From positions 992,001-1,056,000 of the forward strand of contig NZ_AP025510.1 in assembly GCF_024347635.1 (NCBI RefSeq): a stretch of 64,000 nt of DNA. The letters are read 5' to 3'. The position numbers were made by a program, and so were the translations under genes. Below, piece by piece: positions 10,949 to 19,114 of this stretch. The stretch is from Vibrio tasmaniensis. GTDB taxonomy: Bacteria > Pseudomonadota > Gammaproteobacteria > Enterobacterales > Vibrionaceae. Position 1 is the stretch's first letter, and each line of letters begins with the position of its first letter. The notes beneath the pieces were generated by a model. It made no database searches. It was not told the DNA's origin and saw nothing but the letters and a program-made list of their open reading frames with translations.

Positions 10949-12136
10949 ATGATGAAAGATTTAAATCACTCCTCTAACAATGGCGTTTCAATGACGGCAT
11001 TTTTTGAGATCGCGTTTCGACCGTTTTTTTTGTTTGCATCACTTTTTAGTATTGCTGCTCTAGTTGGTTGGGCCGCGTTTTGGAATGGTAGCGCAACTCT
11101 GAATGTTTATGGCGGAGCAATGTGGTGGCATATTCATGAAATGTTATTTGGCTTTGCAGCCACTGTCGTGGTTGGTTTTCTACTGACGGCCGTACAAAAC
11201 TGGACGGGTGTCCGCAGTATTAACGGACGCGGGCTAATGATACTTCTGGCTATCTGGTTGTGTGCGAGAATAGCAATGTTCCTGCCTAGTGTGTTTAGCC
11301 CTTGGTTGGTGGCTGCGCTCGATTTACTGTTTTTGCCTATCGCTGTCATTTACCTTGCTCACAATATTGTCAGTGTGAAGCTTTGGCGAAACCTGTTGTT
11401 CGTTCCTATTTTGCTGCTAATGACTGTTGCCAATGCGGCGATGCACTATGGTGTTCTATTTCAGCAGCCAATCTTAATTTCACAAGCGAGCTCAAGCATG
11501 GTGCTGCTGGTGACTCTAATAATGTGCATTATGGGTGGACGAGTCTTTCCTATGTTTACCGCGAATGGCACACAGACCCCACGAACTCCTGCATTACCAT
11601 GGCTCGAAAAGCTGAGCATAGTGAGCACGATTTTCGCCGTTGTGTTGAGCTTCGAGGTACTTCCAGTTCCACAAGATATCGTTGCTTCCGTGTTTATTGT
11701 CAGTGGCTTGGCAAATGCGATTAGGGCTGTAAGGTGGAAAATATGGGTGACTTTTAAGACTCCTCTCGTGTGGTCTTTACACTTAAGCTATTGGGCCATT
11801 TCGTTAGGGTTGGTCTTATATGGTGCTTCGATCATTTCTCCATTGGTCACACAATCACAAGCGATTCATGCCTTAACCGTTGGTGGAATGGGAGTGATGA
11901 TCTTATCCATGATCTCACGTGTGTCTTTAGGGCATACTGGTCGAACTATTGCGATTGGTAAAATAATGACTGCGGCGTTAATCGCCATTGTTTTTGCCTT
12001 TATTGTTCGAGTGTTTGGTGGATACTTTATAGATAATATTGTCTCTATCATCACCTTATCCAGTGCCCTGTGGGTTGTCGCCTACAGTTGCTTCGTTGTG
12101 TTGTACTTACCAATTTTAATAAAACCAAGGGCTTAA
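10949..12136 (+). CDS. nnrS: NnrS-family haem-copper membrane protein
   Basis: The 395-residue polytopic membrane protein has about 12 predicted spans and the NnrS hallmarks FEIAFRPFFLFA, WWHIHEMLFGFAATVVVGFLLTAVQNWTG and GGMGVMILSMISRVSLGHTGR. NnrS proteins protect cells during nitric-oxide stress and are regulated with NO-responsive genes; the exact chemistry is unsettled. ATG 10949 has an AGG about 8 nt upstream, and the next codon is also ATG. It follows nsrR closely and is probably co-transcribed. A large palindrome with the second NsrR-type site lies past its stop. Confidence 0.93.
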   Translation: MMKDLNHSSNNGVSMTAFFEIAFRPFFLFASLFSIAALVGWAAFWNGSATLNVYGGAMWWHIHEMLFGFAATVVVGFLLTAVQNWTGVRSINGRGLMILLAIWLCARIAMFLPSVFSPWLVAALDLLFLPIAVIYLAHNIVSVKLWRNLLFVPILLLMTVANAAMHYGVLFQQPILISQASSSMVLLVTLIMCIMGGRVFPMFTANGTQTPRTPALPWLEKLSIVSTIFAVVLSFEVLPVPQDIVASVFIVSGLANAIRAVRWKIWVTFKTPLVWSLHLSYWAISLGLVLYGASIISPLVTQSQAIHALTVGGMGVMILSMISRVSLGHTGRTIAIGKIMTAALIAIVFAFIVRVFGGYFIDNIVSIITLSSALWVVAYSCFVVLYLPILIKPRA

Positions 12137-12167
12137 ATACCTCAAGACACCAAGCAGCCAATTTGGC

Positions 12168-12206
12168 TAATATTAAAGTTGCATTTAAAATGCATCTTTA
12201 ATATTA
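12168..12206. promoter_or_regulatory. NsrR-type operator inside a 39-bp palindrome
   Basis: The core 12176-12198 reads AAGTTGCATTT, A, AAATGCATCTT, one mismatch from a perfect inverted repeat. The arms continue with AATATTA on each side, giving a palindrome of about 39 bp. It lies between nnrS and the CCGSCS-type peptide gene, whose promoter it probably controls. As RNA it could also form a hairpin at the end of the nnrS message. Confidence 0.75.
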
Positions 12207-12250
12207 TGACCTTAATGAGTTACTTAAATACAATCAAAGAGAGCATAATT

Positions 12251-12358
12251 ATGAGCTGTTGTGGCGGATGTGGTGGTTCAAACCACGAAGAAAAAGCAAA
12301 TGAAGCTGAACAAAAAAAACAAGCAGAGCAGCAAGAGACTAAGCAAGAAAACGCTTAA
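12251..12358 (+). CDS. CCGSCS-type cysteine-rich small protein, 35 residues
   Basis: The frame encodes 35 residues: MSCCGGCGGSNH, then a strongly charged Glu/Lys/Gln tail. The Cys-Cys-Gly-Gly-Cys start resembles the small CCGSCS-motif proteins of marine gammaproteobacteria, whose function I do not know. AAAGAGAG precedes the ATG, an NsrR-type operator lies about 50 bp upstream, and an intrinsic terminator follows. That gives it a complete transcription unit. Three cysteines in six residues could bind metal or carry NO or thiol chemistry; this is speculation supported only by the NO-responsive context. Confidence 0.82.
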   Translation: MSCCGGCGGSNHEEKANEAEQKKQAEQQETKQENA

Positions 12359-12383
12359 TTAGATCTGCACTCAAGCCAAATTT

Positions 12384-12422
12384 AAAAATCCAGAGACTTC
12401 GATGAAGCCTCTGGATTTTTTT
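12384..12422 (+). terminator. Terminator of the CCGSCS-type gene
   Basis: A long stem (12384-12395 with 12409-12420, extended by CTTC/GAAG inside) runs into a T-run, 26 bp past the stop. Confidence 0.93.
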
Positions 12423-12780
12423 GTTTTTATAGCTTTATGATGCGAGCTTGAAATCAACCTGAATACTATTCGAGTCTGCAGTGGATTCTGACTTTTTAGC
12501 GAAGAATGAAACCCAACGGGTATGCATCACCAGTTTCGTCATCTTGAATGAACGCGCTGCGTAGATAAGTGTGGGTTAAGGTTTGTATCGAGAGCCGGAA
12601 TGCGGAAGAGAACATACATTGAGATAGGGTGATGATATTCAAACAACGGTAGAGCCGTATTAGGCTTGTGCGGTTGAAGATGTCTCGTGAGTCACCGATT
12701 TCAACCAAGTCATCGACAATACGATCTTTGGATACTGTTAGACATCAGATCTTAAACTTCGATTAACTTTACGCTAGATG
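12423..12780. other. Gene-poor stretch between the NO module and the second tRNA-Ser
   Basis: No recognisable gene. A leftward frame of 70 codons (12496-12708) is open but resembles nothing known to me and lacks a convincing ribosome site. It may be debris of a former gene. Confidence 0.4.
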
Positions 12781-12810
12781 CAAAAAAGCCGCTGATTTCT
12801 CAGCGGCTTT
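12781..12810 (-). terminator. Terminator of the second tRNA-Ser
   Basis: The stem 12785-12795 with 12800-12810 is followed leftward by a T-run. It is part of the repeated unit. Confidence 0.9.
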
Positions 12811-12818
12811 CTTTAATG

Positions 12819-12909
12819 TGGTGGAGGGATAGGGATTTGAACCCTAGAACCGCTATTAACGGTTGCCGGTTTTCAAGACCGGTGCTTTCGACCACTCAGC
12901 CATCCCTCC
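12819..12909 (-). tRNA. tRNA-Ser (anticodon UGA), second copy
   Basis: Identical in all 91 positions to the gene at 10056-10146, including the encoded CCA. Its upstream region (above 12913) differs from that of the first copy, so the promoters are not identical. Confidence 0.97.
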
Positions 12910-13002
12910 AGTGGCGTGAATAATATAAGGGGCAGAGGATCTTGTAAACCCTTAATTTTCATAATTTTGTTTTGTTGCTTGTTTTCTAATCATTCACGGT
13001 AA

Positions 13003-13032
13003 TAAAAAAGGGAAGCCATTGGCTTCCCTTTT
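13003..13032 (-). terminator. Terminator of pbgA
   Basis: A 12-bp stem (13006-13017 with 13021-13032, 3-nt loop) with a T-run in the leftward direction, 16 bp past the pbgA stop. Its plus-strand T-run could also work rightward. Confidence 0.9.
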
Positions 13033-13047
13033 CCTTTTGATGATCAT

Positions 13048-14844
13048 TTAGTCATTTTTGGTATAGAACCGCTGTAACTCAGTAAGGCCTTGCATCAACA
13101 CTGGCAAGCGAGGGCTTACATCTTTCAGACGTTTGTAATTCTGATCGTACAATTTGTAGTTACCAAACTTATCTAACACCGTTGTTTGTTGGTCAGTAAC
13201 AAGAGCAAGTTCACGTGAGTCTCCTGCAAGAATCCATTTTCTTCTACGCTCATCAAACAGGCTACGGCCACTACTGAAATCTGTAGGGTTCGAAGATACA
13301 CCTAATAGCTCTTGCATTAGCGTGACTGACACATCTAGGTGACTAGAACGGTGAGTATATTCAGATGCTGATTTACCTGGCCACTTGATGAACAGAGGCA
13401 CTTGTAGTTGGTAACGACTGTAATTGGAGTTTGCACCCCAACTGTTGGTTTTCGTCTCGTTAAATTCAGTACCGTGGTTAGAGGTAATGATAACCACAGT
13501 GTTGTCTTGAAGATCTAGGCGCTCCAACTCTGCGTAGATTTTCGCTAACTGAACATCCGCCGCTTGAGTCGATTTTTGGTAGTCTGCAGTAAAACGTTCA
13601 GCGGTAGGCAACGTTACATCTGTTTCGTAACTAGAGAAGTTATCGAGCGTTGTTAGTTCAATAAAGTTAAACCAAGGGCTTTTTGCTTGTGGTGATTGAA
13701 CCCATTCAGACCAAGCTTGTATTGCGCTTTGGTCATCATCTGTTGCTTGCTCTGGGAGCGCATCACGGCCTCGGAAGATGACTTCCGGGTAAAGGGCGTC
13801 GTCAAAGTCATCACCGCTAAAAGCGGCAAGTGTATAATTGTGATGATCTAGCACATCGAGCAGTACCGCACTCGAACCTTGTGCTTTGATGCTGCTTGCG
13901 TAGCTGCTAGGAAGGCCATAGAACAATCCGAAAATACCAAACATGTCGTTACTTGAACTGTAGTGATTGGTGAAGTTGATTGATTTTTGTGCATAGGCAT
14001 AGCTGCTTGGCATCGCAGTGCTATTGAGTGCATCAGCGCGAAGATTATTCACACTCACAAGTAGAATATTAAGATCAGCACTGCGGCGGTTGTATTGAAT
14101 TTTTTCTAGCGGGTAGCTAACTAAGTTTACGTTCTCTTGGTTCGCTTCTAAACGCTGTAAATACTCTTCACGGTCTAATAGACCATGCTTTTCCATAAAG
14201 CTTTTTGCTGTCATAGGATAAGACAGTGGGAAGTTCGCTTTCTGGCTTGTAATTGGGTTGTAGAAATACGCATCAGCCCACATGTAGGTCAAGTGGCTGC
14301 TGATGAAACACAAGAAGAAGACGGCGGTAATAGGACGGCCAATGTGTTTATGAGACAGTTTACGTTGCTTACGCCAAACCCACTCAGACAGACCTAGCTG
14401 CAATAAGAAGATGAGTGGCATTACAATGAAGAGGTGCTGCAAATCAGAAGTGAGTGCAGACTCCTCTCCACTGAATAAAACCTCCCACACGACAGGTGTC
14501 AGGTGGAGGTTTATATTTTGATACGTTTGGGTATCAATCAGTAGGACAGTTAAACCTATGGTTGCGAAGATAACGGCAACCAAACGTAATAACTTCCTCG
14601 ACGGAAGAATAAAAGTGAGTGGGAACAGCACTAATAGATAGAGCGCGAACACCAAAAATCCAAAATGACCAACCCATGATGCAGCCAAATAGAATTGACC
14701 CAATAGGGTTTCCGGCCAAGCAGATTGAGTAATATAACGAGTACCAATCAACATCGCAGCAATGATGTTGAAAAATGCAAACCAGTGGCCCCAACCTACC
14801 AGTCGAGATACACGATCGCTATATGAGTTTGCGCTGTCTACCAT
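13048..14844 (-). CDS. pbgA: Inner-membrane sulfatase-like protein PbgA/LapC (YejM)
   Basis: The 598-residue protein has an N-terminal DUF3413 membrane domain with about five spans (residues 15-195). A periplasmic alkaline-phosphatase/sulfatase-fold domain follows (LNILLVSVNNLRADALN, FGLFYGLPSSY, VVIITSNHGTEFNET). In E. coli this protein senses lipopolysaccharide at the inner membrane and controls LpxC turnover. As there, the usual sulfatase nucleophile motif is not apparent, so it is probably a sensor, not an enzyme. It follows yejL by 27 bp, with yejK divergent upstream, the standard gammaproteobacterial arrangement. Length is normal. Confidence 0.93.
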   Translation of the reverse strand: MVDSANSYSDRVSRLVGWGHWFAFFNIIAAMLIGTRYITQSAWPETLLGQFYLAASWVGHFGFLVFALYLLVLFPLTFILPSRKLLRLVAVIFATIGLTVLLIDTQTYQNINLHLTPVVWEVLFSGEESALTSDLQHLFIVMPLIFLLQLGLSEWVWRKQRKLSHKHIGRPITAVFFLCFISSHLTYMWADAYFYNPITSQKANFPLSYPMTAKSFMEKHGLLDREEYLQRLEANQENVNLVSYPLEKIQYNRRSADLNILLVSVNNLRADALNSTAMPSSYAYAQKSINFTNHYSSSNDMFGIFGLFYGLPSSYASSIKAQGSSAVLLDVLDHHNYTLAAFSGDDFDDALYPEVIFRGRDALPEQATDDDQSAIQAWSEWVQSPQAKSPWFNFIELTTLDNFSSYETDVTLPTAERFTADYQKSTQAADVQLAKIYAELERLDLQDNTVVIITSNHGTEFNETKTNSWGANSNYSRYQLQVPLFIKWPGKSASEYTHRSSHLDVSVTLMQELLGVSSNPTDFSSGRSLFDERRRKWILAGDSRELALVTDQQTTVLDKFGNYKLYDQNYKRLKDVSPRLPVLMQGLTELQRFYTKND

Positions 14845-14871
14845 TTATAATTCTTTTTCCGTCAATCAAAC

Positions 14872-15099
14872 TTAGTGAGACTTTTTATCTTCAAGAGAAG
14901 AAATTAAAGCTTCGGCAAATTTTTCAGCAATTCCTTTGCGTTGTGAAGCAGCAACGTTCTGATTTAAGACATTGGTTGCGATATTTCCAGCGATCATCAA
15001 TGAAAGCTCAGGTGAAGCTTTGTGCTTAGTCAGTACAGCACCTACTTCAGCTAGGATTTTTTCAACTTGATCATCTGTGTATTTAGATATAATCGGCAT
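14872..15099 (-). CDS. yejL: YejL family protein (DUF1414)
   Basis: A 75-residue helical protein beginning [19 protein letters not shown] and carrying [18 protein letters not shown], the YejL signature. Function is not established. It lies between pbgA (27 bp downstream, same strand) and divergent yejK, as in E. coli, so yejL-pbgA is probably one transcription unit. The size matches the family. Confidence 0.93.
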
Positions 15100-15183
15100 A
15101 AGGACTCTAATAATGATAGTAAAAGCGGCTTATGATAACCTACTATGCACAACAACTGAAACCTGAACGGTAATATTTTCACT

Positions 15184-16188
15184 ATGAGCCTTCACCTTTC
15201 CAACGTAATTTTACACCAGCTAAGCAAGAACGATCAGGAAGAGCTGATTGTTAACTATCGTGCTGAATCCCTAGAAAACGATACTGCATCTGAAAACCTA
15301 GTCGCTGAACTTCACCGAGTTTTTAATTCAAAAGCAGGTAAAGGATTTGGTTCTTTCAAATCCGACAGCGAGTTCCAGAAGTCGTTGCATGAATTTCGAG
15401 CTGGAGAGCAAAGTTTTTATGATTTCTCTCAAAAAAGTGCGCTACGTCTAAAAGATGAGCTTTCAAAGTATCCTTTTGCTGATGAAGGCACTTTGGTACT
15501 GGCTGAGTATCAATCTTTGGCGACAGACTACCTTTTCATCGGACTACTGCCTTCAAACCAAAGTTTGAAAGTAACTGAAGGGCTAGATATTAGTGCGACG
15601 GATTACCTTGATATCTCGAAGATGGATATTGTTGCGCGCCTTGATCTTTCAACATACGACACAGACAAAGAGTCAAACCGTTACCTTACTTATATTAAAG
15701 GGCGCGTTGGTCGTAAAGTCGCTGACTTCTTCTTAGACTTCCTTCAAGCAGAAGTAGGCTTGGATGCTAAGCAGCAAAACCAAGTATTGATGCAAGCGGT
15801 AGAAGACTTTGTTTCTGACTCTAAGTTAGAGAAAGAGGAAGCGATCAGCTATAAAAAACAAGTAGCGGATTACTGTAACGAACAGCTTAAAGCGGGTGAT
15901 GAAGTTCAAGTTCGTGAACTTTCTGGAGAATTGCCAGCAAGCACAGATGGTACAAGCTTCTTTGACTATACTAGTGAGCAAGGCTACGAGTTAGAAGACA
16001 GTTTCCCAGCAGACCGCGCAACTATGCGTAAACTAACAAAATTTGTTGGTGCTGGTGGCGGTTTGAATGTTAGTTTTGATAGTCTGCTTTTAGGTGAGCG
16101 TATCTTCTACGATCCAGAGACAGACACGCTAACCATTAAAGGGACGCCACCGAACTTACGTGATCAACTGACTCGCAATAAGTCATAG
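15184..16188 (+). CDS. yejK: Nucleoid-associated protein YejK/NdpA
   Basis: The 334-residue protein matches the NdpA family of nucleoid-associated proteins, with MSLHLSNVILHQLSKN at the start, YLTYIKGRVGRKVADFFLDFL in the middle and RNQ-type basic residues near the end (LRDQLTRNKS). It is cytoplasmic and binds DNA; in E. coli it is also reported to modulate topoisomerase IV. It diverges from yejL-pbgA, the conserved arrangement. No odd features. Confidence 0.94.
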   Translation: MSLHLSNVILHQLSKNDQEELIVNYRAESLENDTASENLVAELHRVFNSKAGKGFGSFKSDSEFQKSLHEFRAGEQSFYDFSQKSALRLKDELSKYPFADEGTLVLAEYQSLATDYLFIGLLPSNQSLKVTEGLDISATDYLDISKMDIVARLDLSTYDTDKESNRYLTYIKGRVGRKVADFFLDFLQAEVGLDAKQQNQVLMQAVEDFVSDSKLEKEEAISYKKQVADYCNEQLKAGDEVQVRELSGELPASTDGTSFFDYTSEQGYELEDSFPADRATMRKLTKFVGAGGGLNVSFDSLLLGERIFYDPETDTLTIKGTPPNLRDQLTRNKS

Positions 16189-16206
16189 TTCGAAGTGATT
16201 AGGTAG

Positions 16207-16236
16207 CAAGCGACAGCAGGTTGTTGTCGCTTGTTT
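16207..16236 (+). terminator. Terminator-like hairpin after yejK
   Basis: A 9-bp stem (16207-16215 with 16225-16233) with only a modest T-rich tail, 18 bp past the yejK stop. Confidence 0.55.
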
Positions 16237-16284
16237 ATGTTTAGCAACATAATGGTTTAGAGTTCGCATGAACAAGGAATATCG

Positions 16285-17745
16285 ATGGAACAATCAGTAG
16301 CAAAGCCCAATCGCTTTAAAAGACCAGCAACTTTTTTGGTTGCACTTTTGGCTCTGTGGCTACTTCCTTCACTGGCTCTCCTTAATCTAAGTCGTTCTTA
16401 CTCTCACTCGCTCGCTCAAATTGAAGAACTCGGTATTCGCGTTAATGAATTGAGGCAATCGCTTTATTTCTCTGAGCCGCTGCGAGTCTCCCGTATTAAT
16501 GATTTAGCACTCGATGCTCAGTTAGTTTATTCGATCCGACTGCAGATTGAATCTGATTTTCAACATGCCTTGTTTCGCCCTGATGTGAACCAACTGCTTT
16601 ACGTTGCTGATCAATTCCTAGAAAAATTTGATGAATTCATTCCGATAGAGAGCCAGGTACAAGATATCGTCGATAACATTAAAATGTTGCGCACAGATAC
16701 TGAACTTTCCCCTAAGCTAAAGCCTCTACTCAACGAATTTGGTGTCGTCGTTTTTGAAGCTATGTATTCCGATAACCAAAGTTCATCAGCGACTTATCGC
16801 GCCTTCGATTCCATTCTTGAAAAATCTTACTCATTAAAATCTGAAGAGCAAGATGCACTTCAACAGTTACTGGCTGATGCTTCAACATTACTGAGTGATT
16901 ACGCTCAGCTCAATTATTTAGTCGATAAAATCAAGAAGAATTCAGTAAACGAACAGATCATTAAACTTGAAGATCAGTTCCATGGACGTCAGTACACTCT
17001 TTTATTGGTCATGCTAGGTTTAAGCTTAGTGGCAATGATTGCGTTAGTGTTGTGGAGCGTTAGATCCTCCAAATTCATTAAAGGAGCTGCTCTATCTTCT
17101 TCTCGCAACAATACGCCTTCTCACGACACTACAGCTTCTTGTAGCGATATTGCTTCTTCTGCGGTGACGCCACCAAGTGATGACTCTTCCGTATTAGATA
17201 TTACGCCAGCGAGTCAACATTCTGATGCCCAACCTCAGCAGAGTTCCAGCGTGACAAGCCAGCGATCTATTGTACAACAACCTATTTTACAAGAGCCTAT
17301 TCCACAAGTTCCGGTTCAGAAAAATTCTATTCAGCAAACCCCAACTCAGCGAACACCAGAACAGGTGCAAGAGCCAGAGAAGCACATTGCCAGTGTGACG
17401 GATTCAAAGCCAGCGATTGATATTGAAGAGATGCTAGAGACTCTCGATGGCGATACCGAATCTGTTGAATTGTTGCTCGGGGTCTTTGTCGAAGATCACG
17501 CTGATGACTACACCAGATTCAAATCTCTACTCATCAAGGATGAAACCTCTGCGGCTCGCATTGTGCACAGCTTAAAAGGTGTGGCTGGCAGCATCAAAGC
17601 GTCTCGGCTAGCGATCATTGCTGCGACTATTGAAATGACAATGAAGCAGTCCAGAGCCATCAGCGAGCACGATTTAGCTGAACTAGAGCTGGCAATCAAA
17701 GCCTCTGTGGATTCTGCTCATGACTATTTAAATACCCAAGGTTAA
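16285..17745 (+). CDS. Orphan membrane-anchored HPt protein
   Basis: The 486-residue protein has a first membrane span (about residues 16-36), a helical extracytoplasmic region (37-230) and a second span (about 234-255). A long Ser/Gln/Pro-rich linker follows (roughly 265-370, with repeated PIxQxP-like segments). The C-terminal histidine-phosphotransfer domain has the motif IVHSLKGVAGS, with phospho-acceptor His428. There is no kinase or receiver domain, so it should act as a phosphorelay intermediate or anchor for a partner encoded elsewhere. The sensor-like periplasmic part suggests an input. The downstream lipoprotein gene may be linked. The specific system is unknown. Confidence 0.85.
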   Translation: MEQSVAKPNRFKRPATFLVALLALWLLPSLALLNLSRSYSHSLAQIEELGIRVNELRQSLYFSEPLRVSRINDLALDAQLVYSIRLQIESDFQHALFRPDVNQLLYVADQFLEKFDEFIPIESQVQDIVDNIKMLRTDTELSPKLKPLLNEFGVVVFEAMYSDNQSSSATYRAFDSILEKSYSLKSEEQDALQQLLADASTLLSDYAQLNYLVDKIKKNSVNEQIIKLEDQFHGRQYTLLLVMLGLSLVAMIALVLWSVRSSKFIKGAALSSSRNNTPSHDTTASCSDIASSAVTPPSDDSSVLDITPASQHSDAQPQQSSSVTSQRSIVQQPILQEPIPQVPVQKNSIQQTPTQRTPEQVQEPEKHIASVTDSKPAIDIEEMLETLDGDTESVELLLGVFVEDHADDYTRFKSLLIKDETSAARIVHSLKGVAGSIKASRLAIIAATIEMTMKQSRAISEHDLAELELAIKASVDSAHDYLNTQG

Positions 17746-17820
17746 CTTTTGTAATTTTTTGACAATACTCTGACGAAGCGCTCATACAATCCGCGCCCTT
17801 AGTCTTTGTTAGAGGTTTAT

Positions 17821-18999
17821 ATGTCACGAGTTTCGAGTCGAAATTGGATAGTGTTGGTGCTTAGCATTGTGCTAAGTGGTTGTTCTCTCTTGGAAGTTAA
17901 GCTAGATAGTCAAACGACGCCTCTTACTCAGCAAGAGTTACAGGCTCGGATCATGACGCGTGAATACGCCAAGATGTTTTTTACACGAGTAGAAGACTCG
18001 GCCGATCTCATTGCGCAATCTTACCCTGCTGATGACACCTTACATCAATCTTATGTGTTGCTTTGGAAGATCCACGCAGAGCAGGGACTTCAACAAGCGG
18101 CTTACCAAACTTCCCCAATGTCAGCATTAATTGACTCATGGGTTTTCACAGCCCAAATGAATCAGTTTTATAGCCAAGGCGATGGCGCGGATCTGTTCGT
18201 GACGGATAATGCGGTAGAGACTGCTCATTCTCTTGACCAAGAAGCAGAGAAACTGGCAAAGGGTGTATTGAGCTCGAGTGATTTCAAGAGCAGCAAAGCA
18301 TTCGTCGCAGAGTTTGCCGCGAGTAATCCTTTTAAAGATCTTACCTTCAGAAGTACGCCTGCTTATCGCGAATGGCTGGCTTATCTGGGTAAAGACGAAT
18401 CTCAAATCGTTCAGAGCCTAGGTACTATGCCAGAAGCCATGAGCGATGCATCAGACCGCTTAAGCCTAATGGCTGATCAAACGCCAAAATTGATGACGTG
18501 GAAAGCTGAGTTGGTGGCGATGAATAGCTCGCTAACGGGTGAGGACTTATCGATGACGTTGGAAAGCCTTCGCCAAACATCAGCAAGCATGCAGGACTTC
18601 ATTGAGAATAACCCTGAGTACATGCAAACGCTAGCTTCGATTATGTCGACAGAAATGCAGCCTCTACTCAACGACCTGAGTGATAAGACAGATCAAAAAT
18701 TAGCGATGCTCACTGAAGAACGTGTGGCGTTAGAAAAAATGGTGATACGTGAAAGAGAAGCTTTGGTCGAAATGGTTGCGAAAGAGCGCATTGAAATTGC
18801 AGGCATTGTGACTTCAGAAAGGGAATTGTTTACGCAAGACCTTGATCGCGTCTCTCAAGAAGTGGTTGTTCTCGCGATAGATAAGCTGATGGAGTTAATC
18901 AAAGGTGTGATTATCTACTTCATCCTGTTTATTTTGGTGGTGTTCTTTGCACCCCTAGGCATAGGTTATTGGTTGGGCAAGCGAACCATACATAAATGA
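17821..18999 (+). CDS. Predicted lipoprotein with coiled coil and C-terminal membrane span
   Basis: The start at 17821 is chosen over an upstream TTG because GAGG lies about 7 nt before it. The 392-residue protein begins with a lipoprotein signal (lipobox LSGC at about residues 22-25). It continues with a mostly helical domain and has a heptad-like charged stretch near 300-340 (ERVALEKMVIREREALVEMV). A hydrophobic span (IYFILFILVVFFAPLGIGYW) near the end suggests a protein tethered at both ends. I do not recognise the family. It follows the orphan HPt gene by 75 bp and is followed by a terminator. Confidence 0.75.
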   Translation: MSRVSSRNWIVLVLSIVLSGCSLLEVKLDSQTTPLTQQELQARIMTREYAKMFFTRVEDSADLIAQSYPADDTLHQSYVLLWKIHAEQGLQQAAYQTSPMSALIDSWVFTAQMNQFYSQGDGADLFVTDNAVETAHSLDQEAEKLAKGVLSSSDFKSSKAFVAEFAASNPFKDLTFRSTPAYREWLAYLGKDESQIVQSLGTMPEAMSDASDRLSLMADQTPKLMTWKAELVAMNSSLTGEDLSMTLESLRQTSASMQDFIENNPEYMQTLASIMSTEMQPLLNDLSDKTDQKLAMLTEERVALEKMVIREREALVEMVAKERIEIAGIVTSERELFTQDLDRVSQEVVVLAIDKLMELIKGVIIYFILFILVVFFAPLGIGYWLGKRTIHK

Positions 19000-19024
19000 A
19001 CAAATAGATAAATCAGTAGATAAG

Positions 19025-19050
19025 AAAAGAGCGCTCTAGGGCGCTCTTTT
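19025..19050 (+). terminator. Terminator after the coiled-coil lipoprotein gene
   Basis: A 10-bp stem (19025-19034 with 19041-19050) ending in TTTT. It is symmetric enough to serve the convergent nhaC gene as well. Confidence 0.8.
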
Positions 19051-19114
19051 GGCATTTATATCATCAACATTTTTGTGCTTACGCACTAAAGCCTTAAAGT
19101 ATCAAAACATTAGC

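Larger units (their letters stand above)
12781..12913. repeat. 133-bp direct repeat, copy 2 (tRNA-Ser plus terminator)
   Basis: Identical to 10018-10150, in the same orientation, offset by 2763 bp. The two copies bracket the nsrR-nnrS-CCGSCS unit. Confidence 0.95.
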
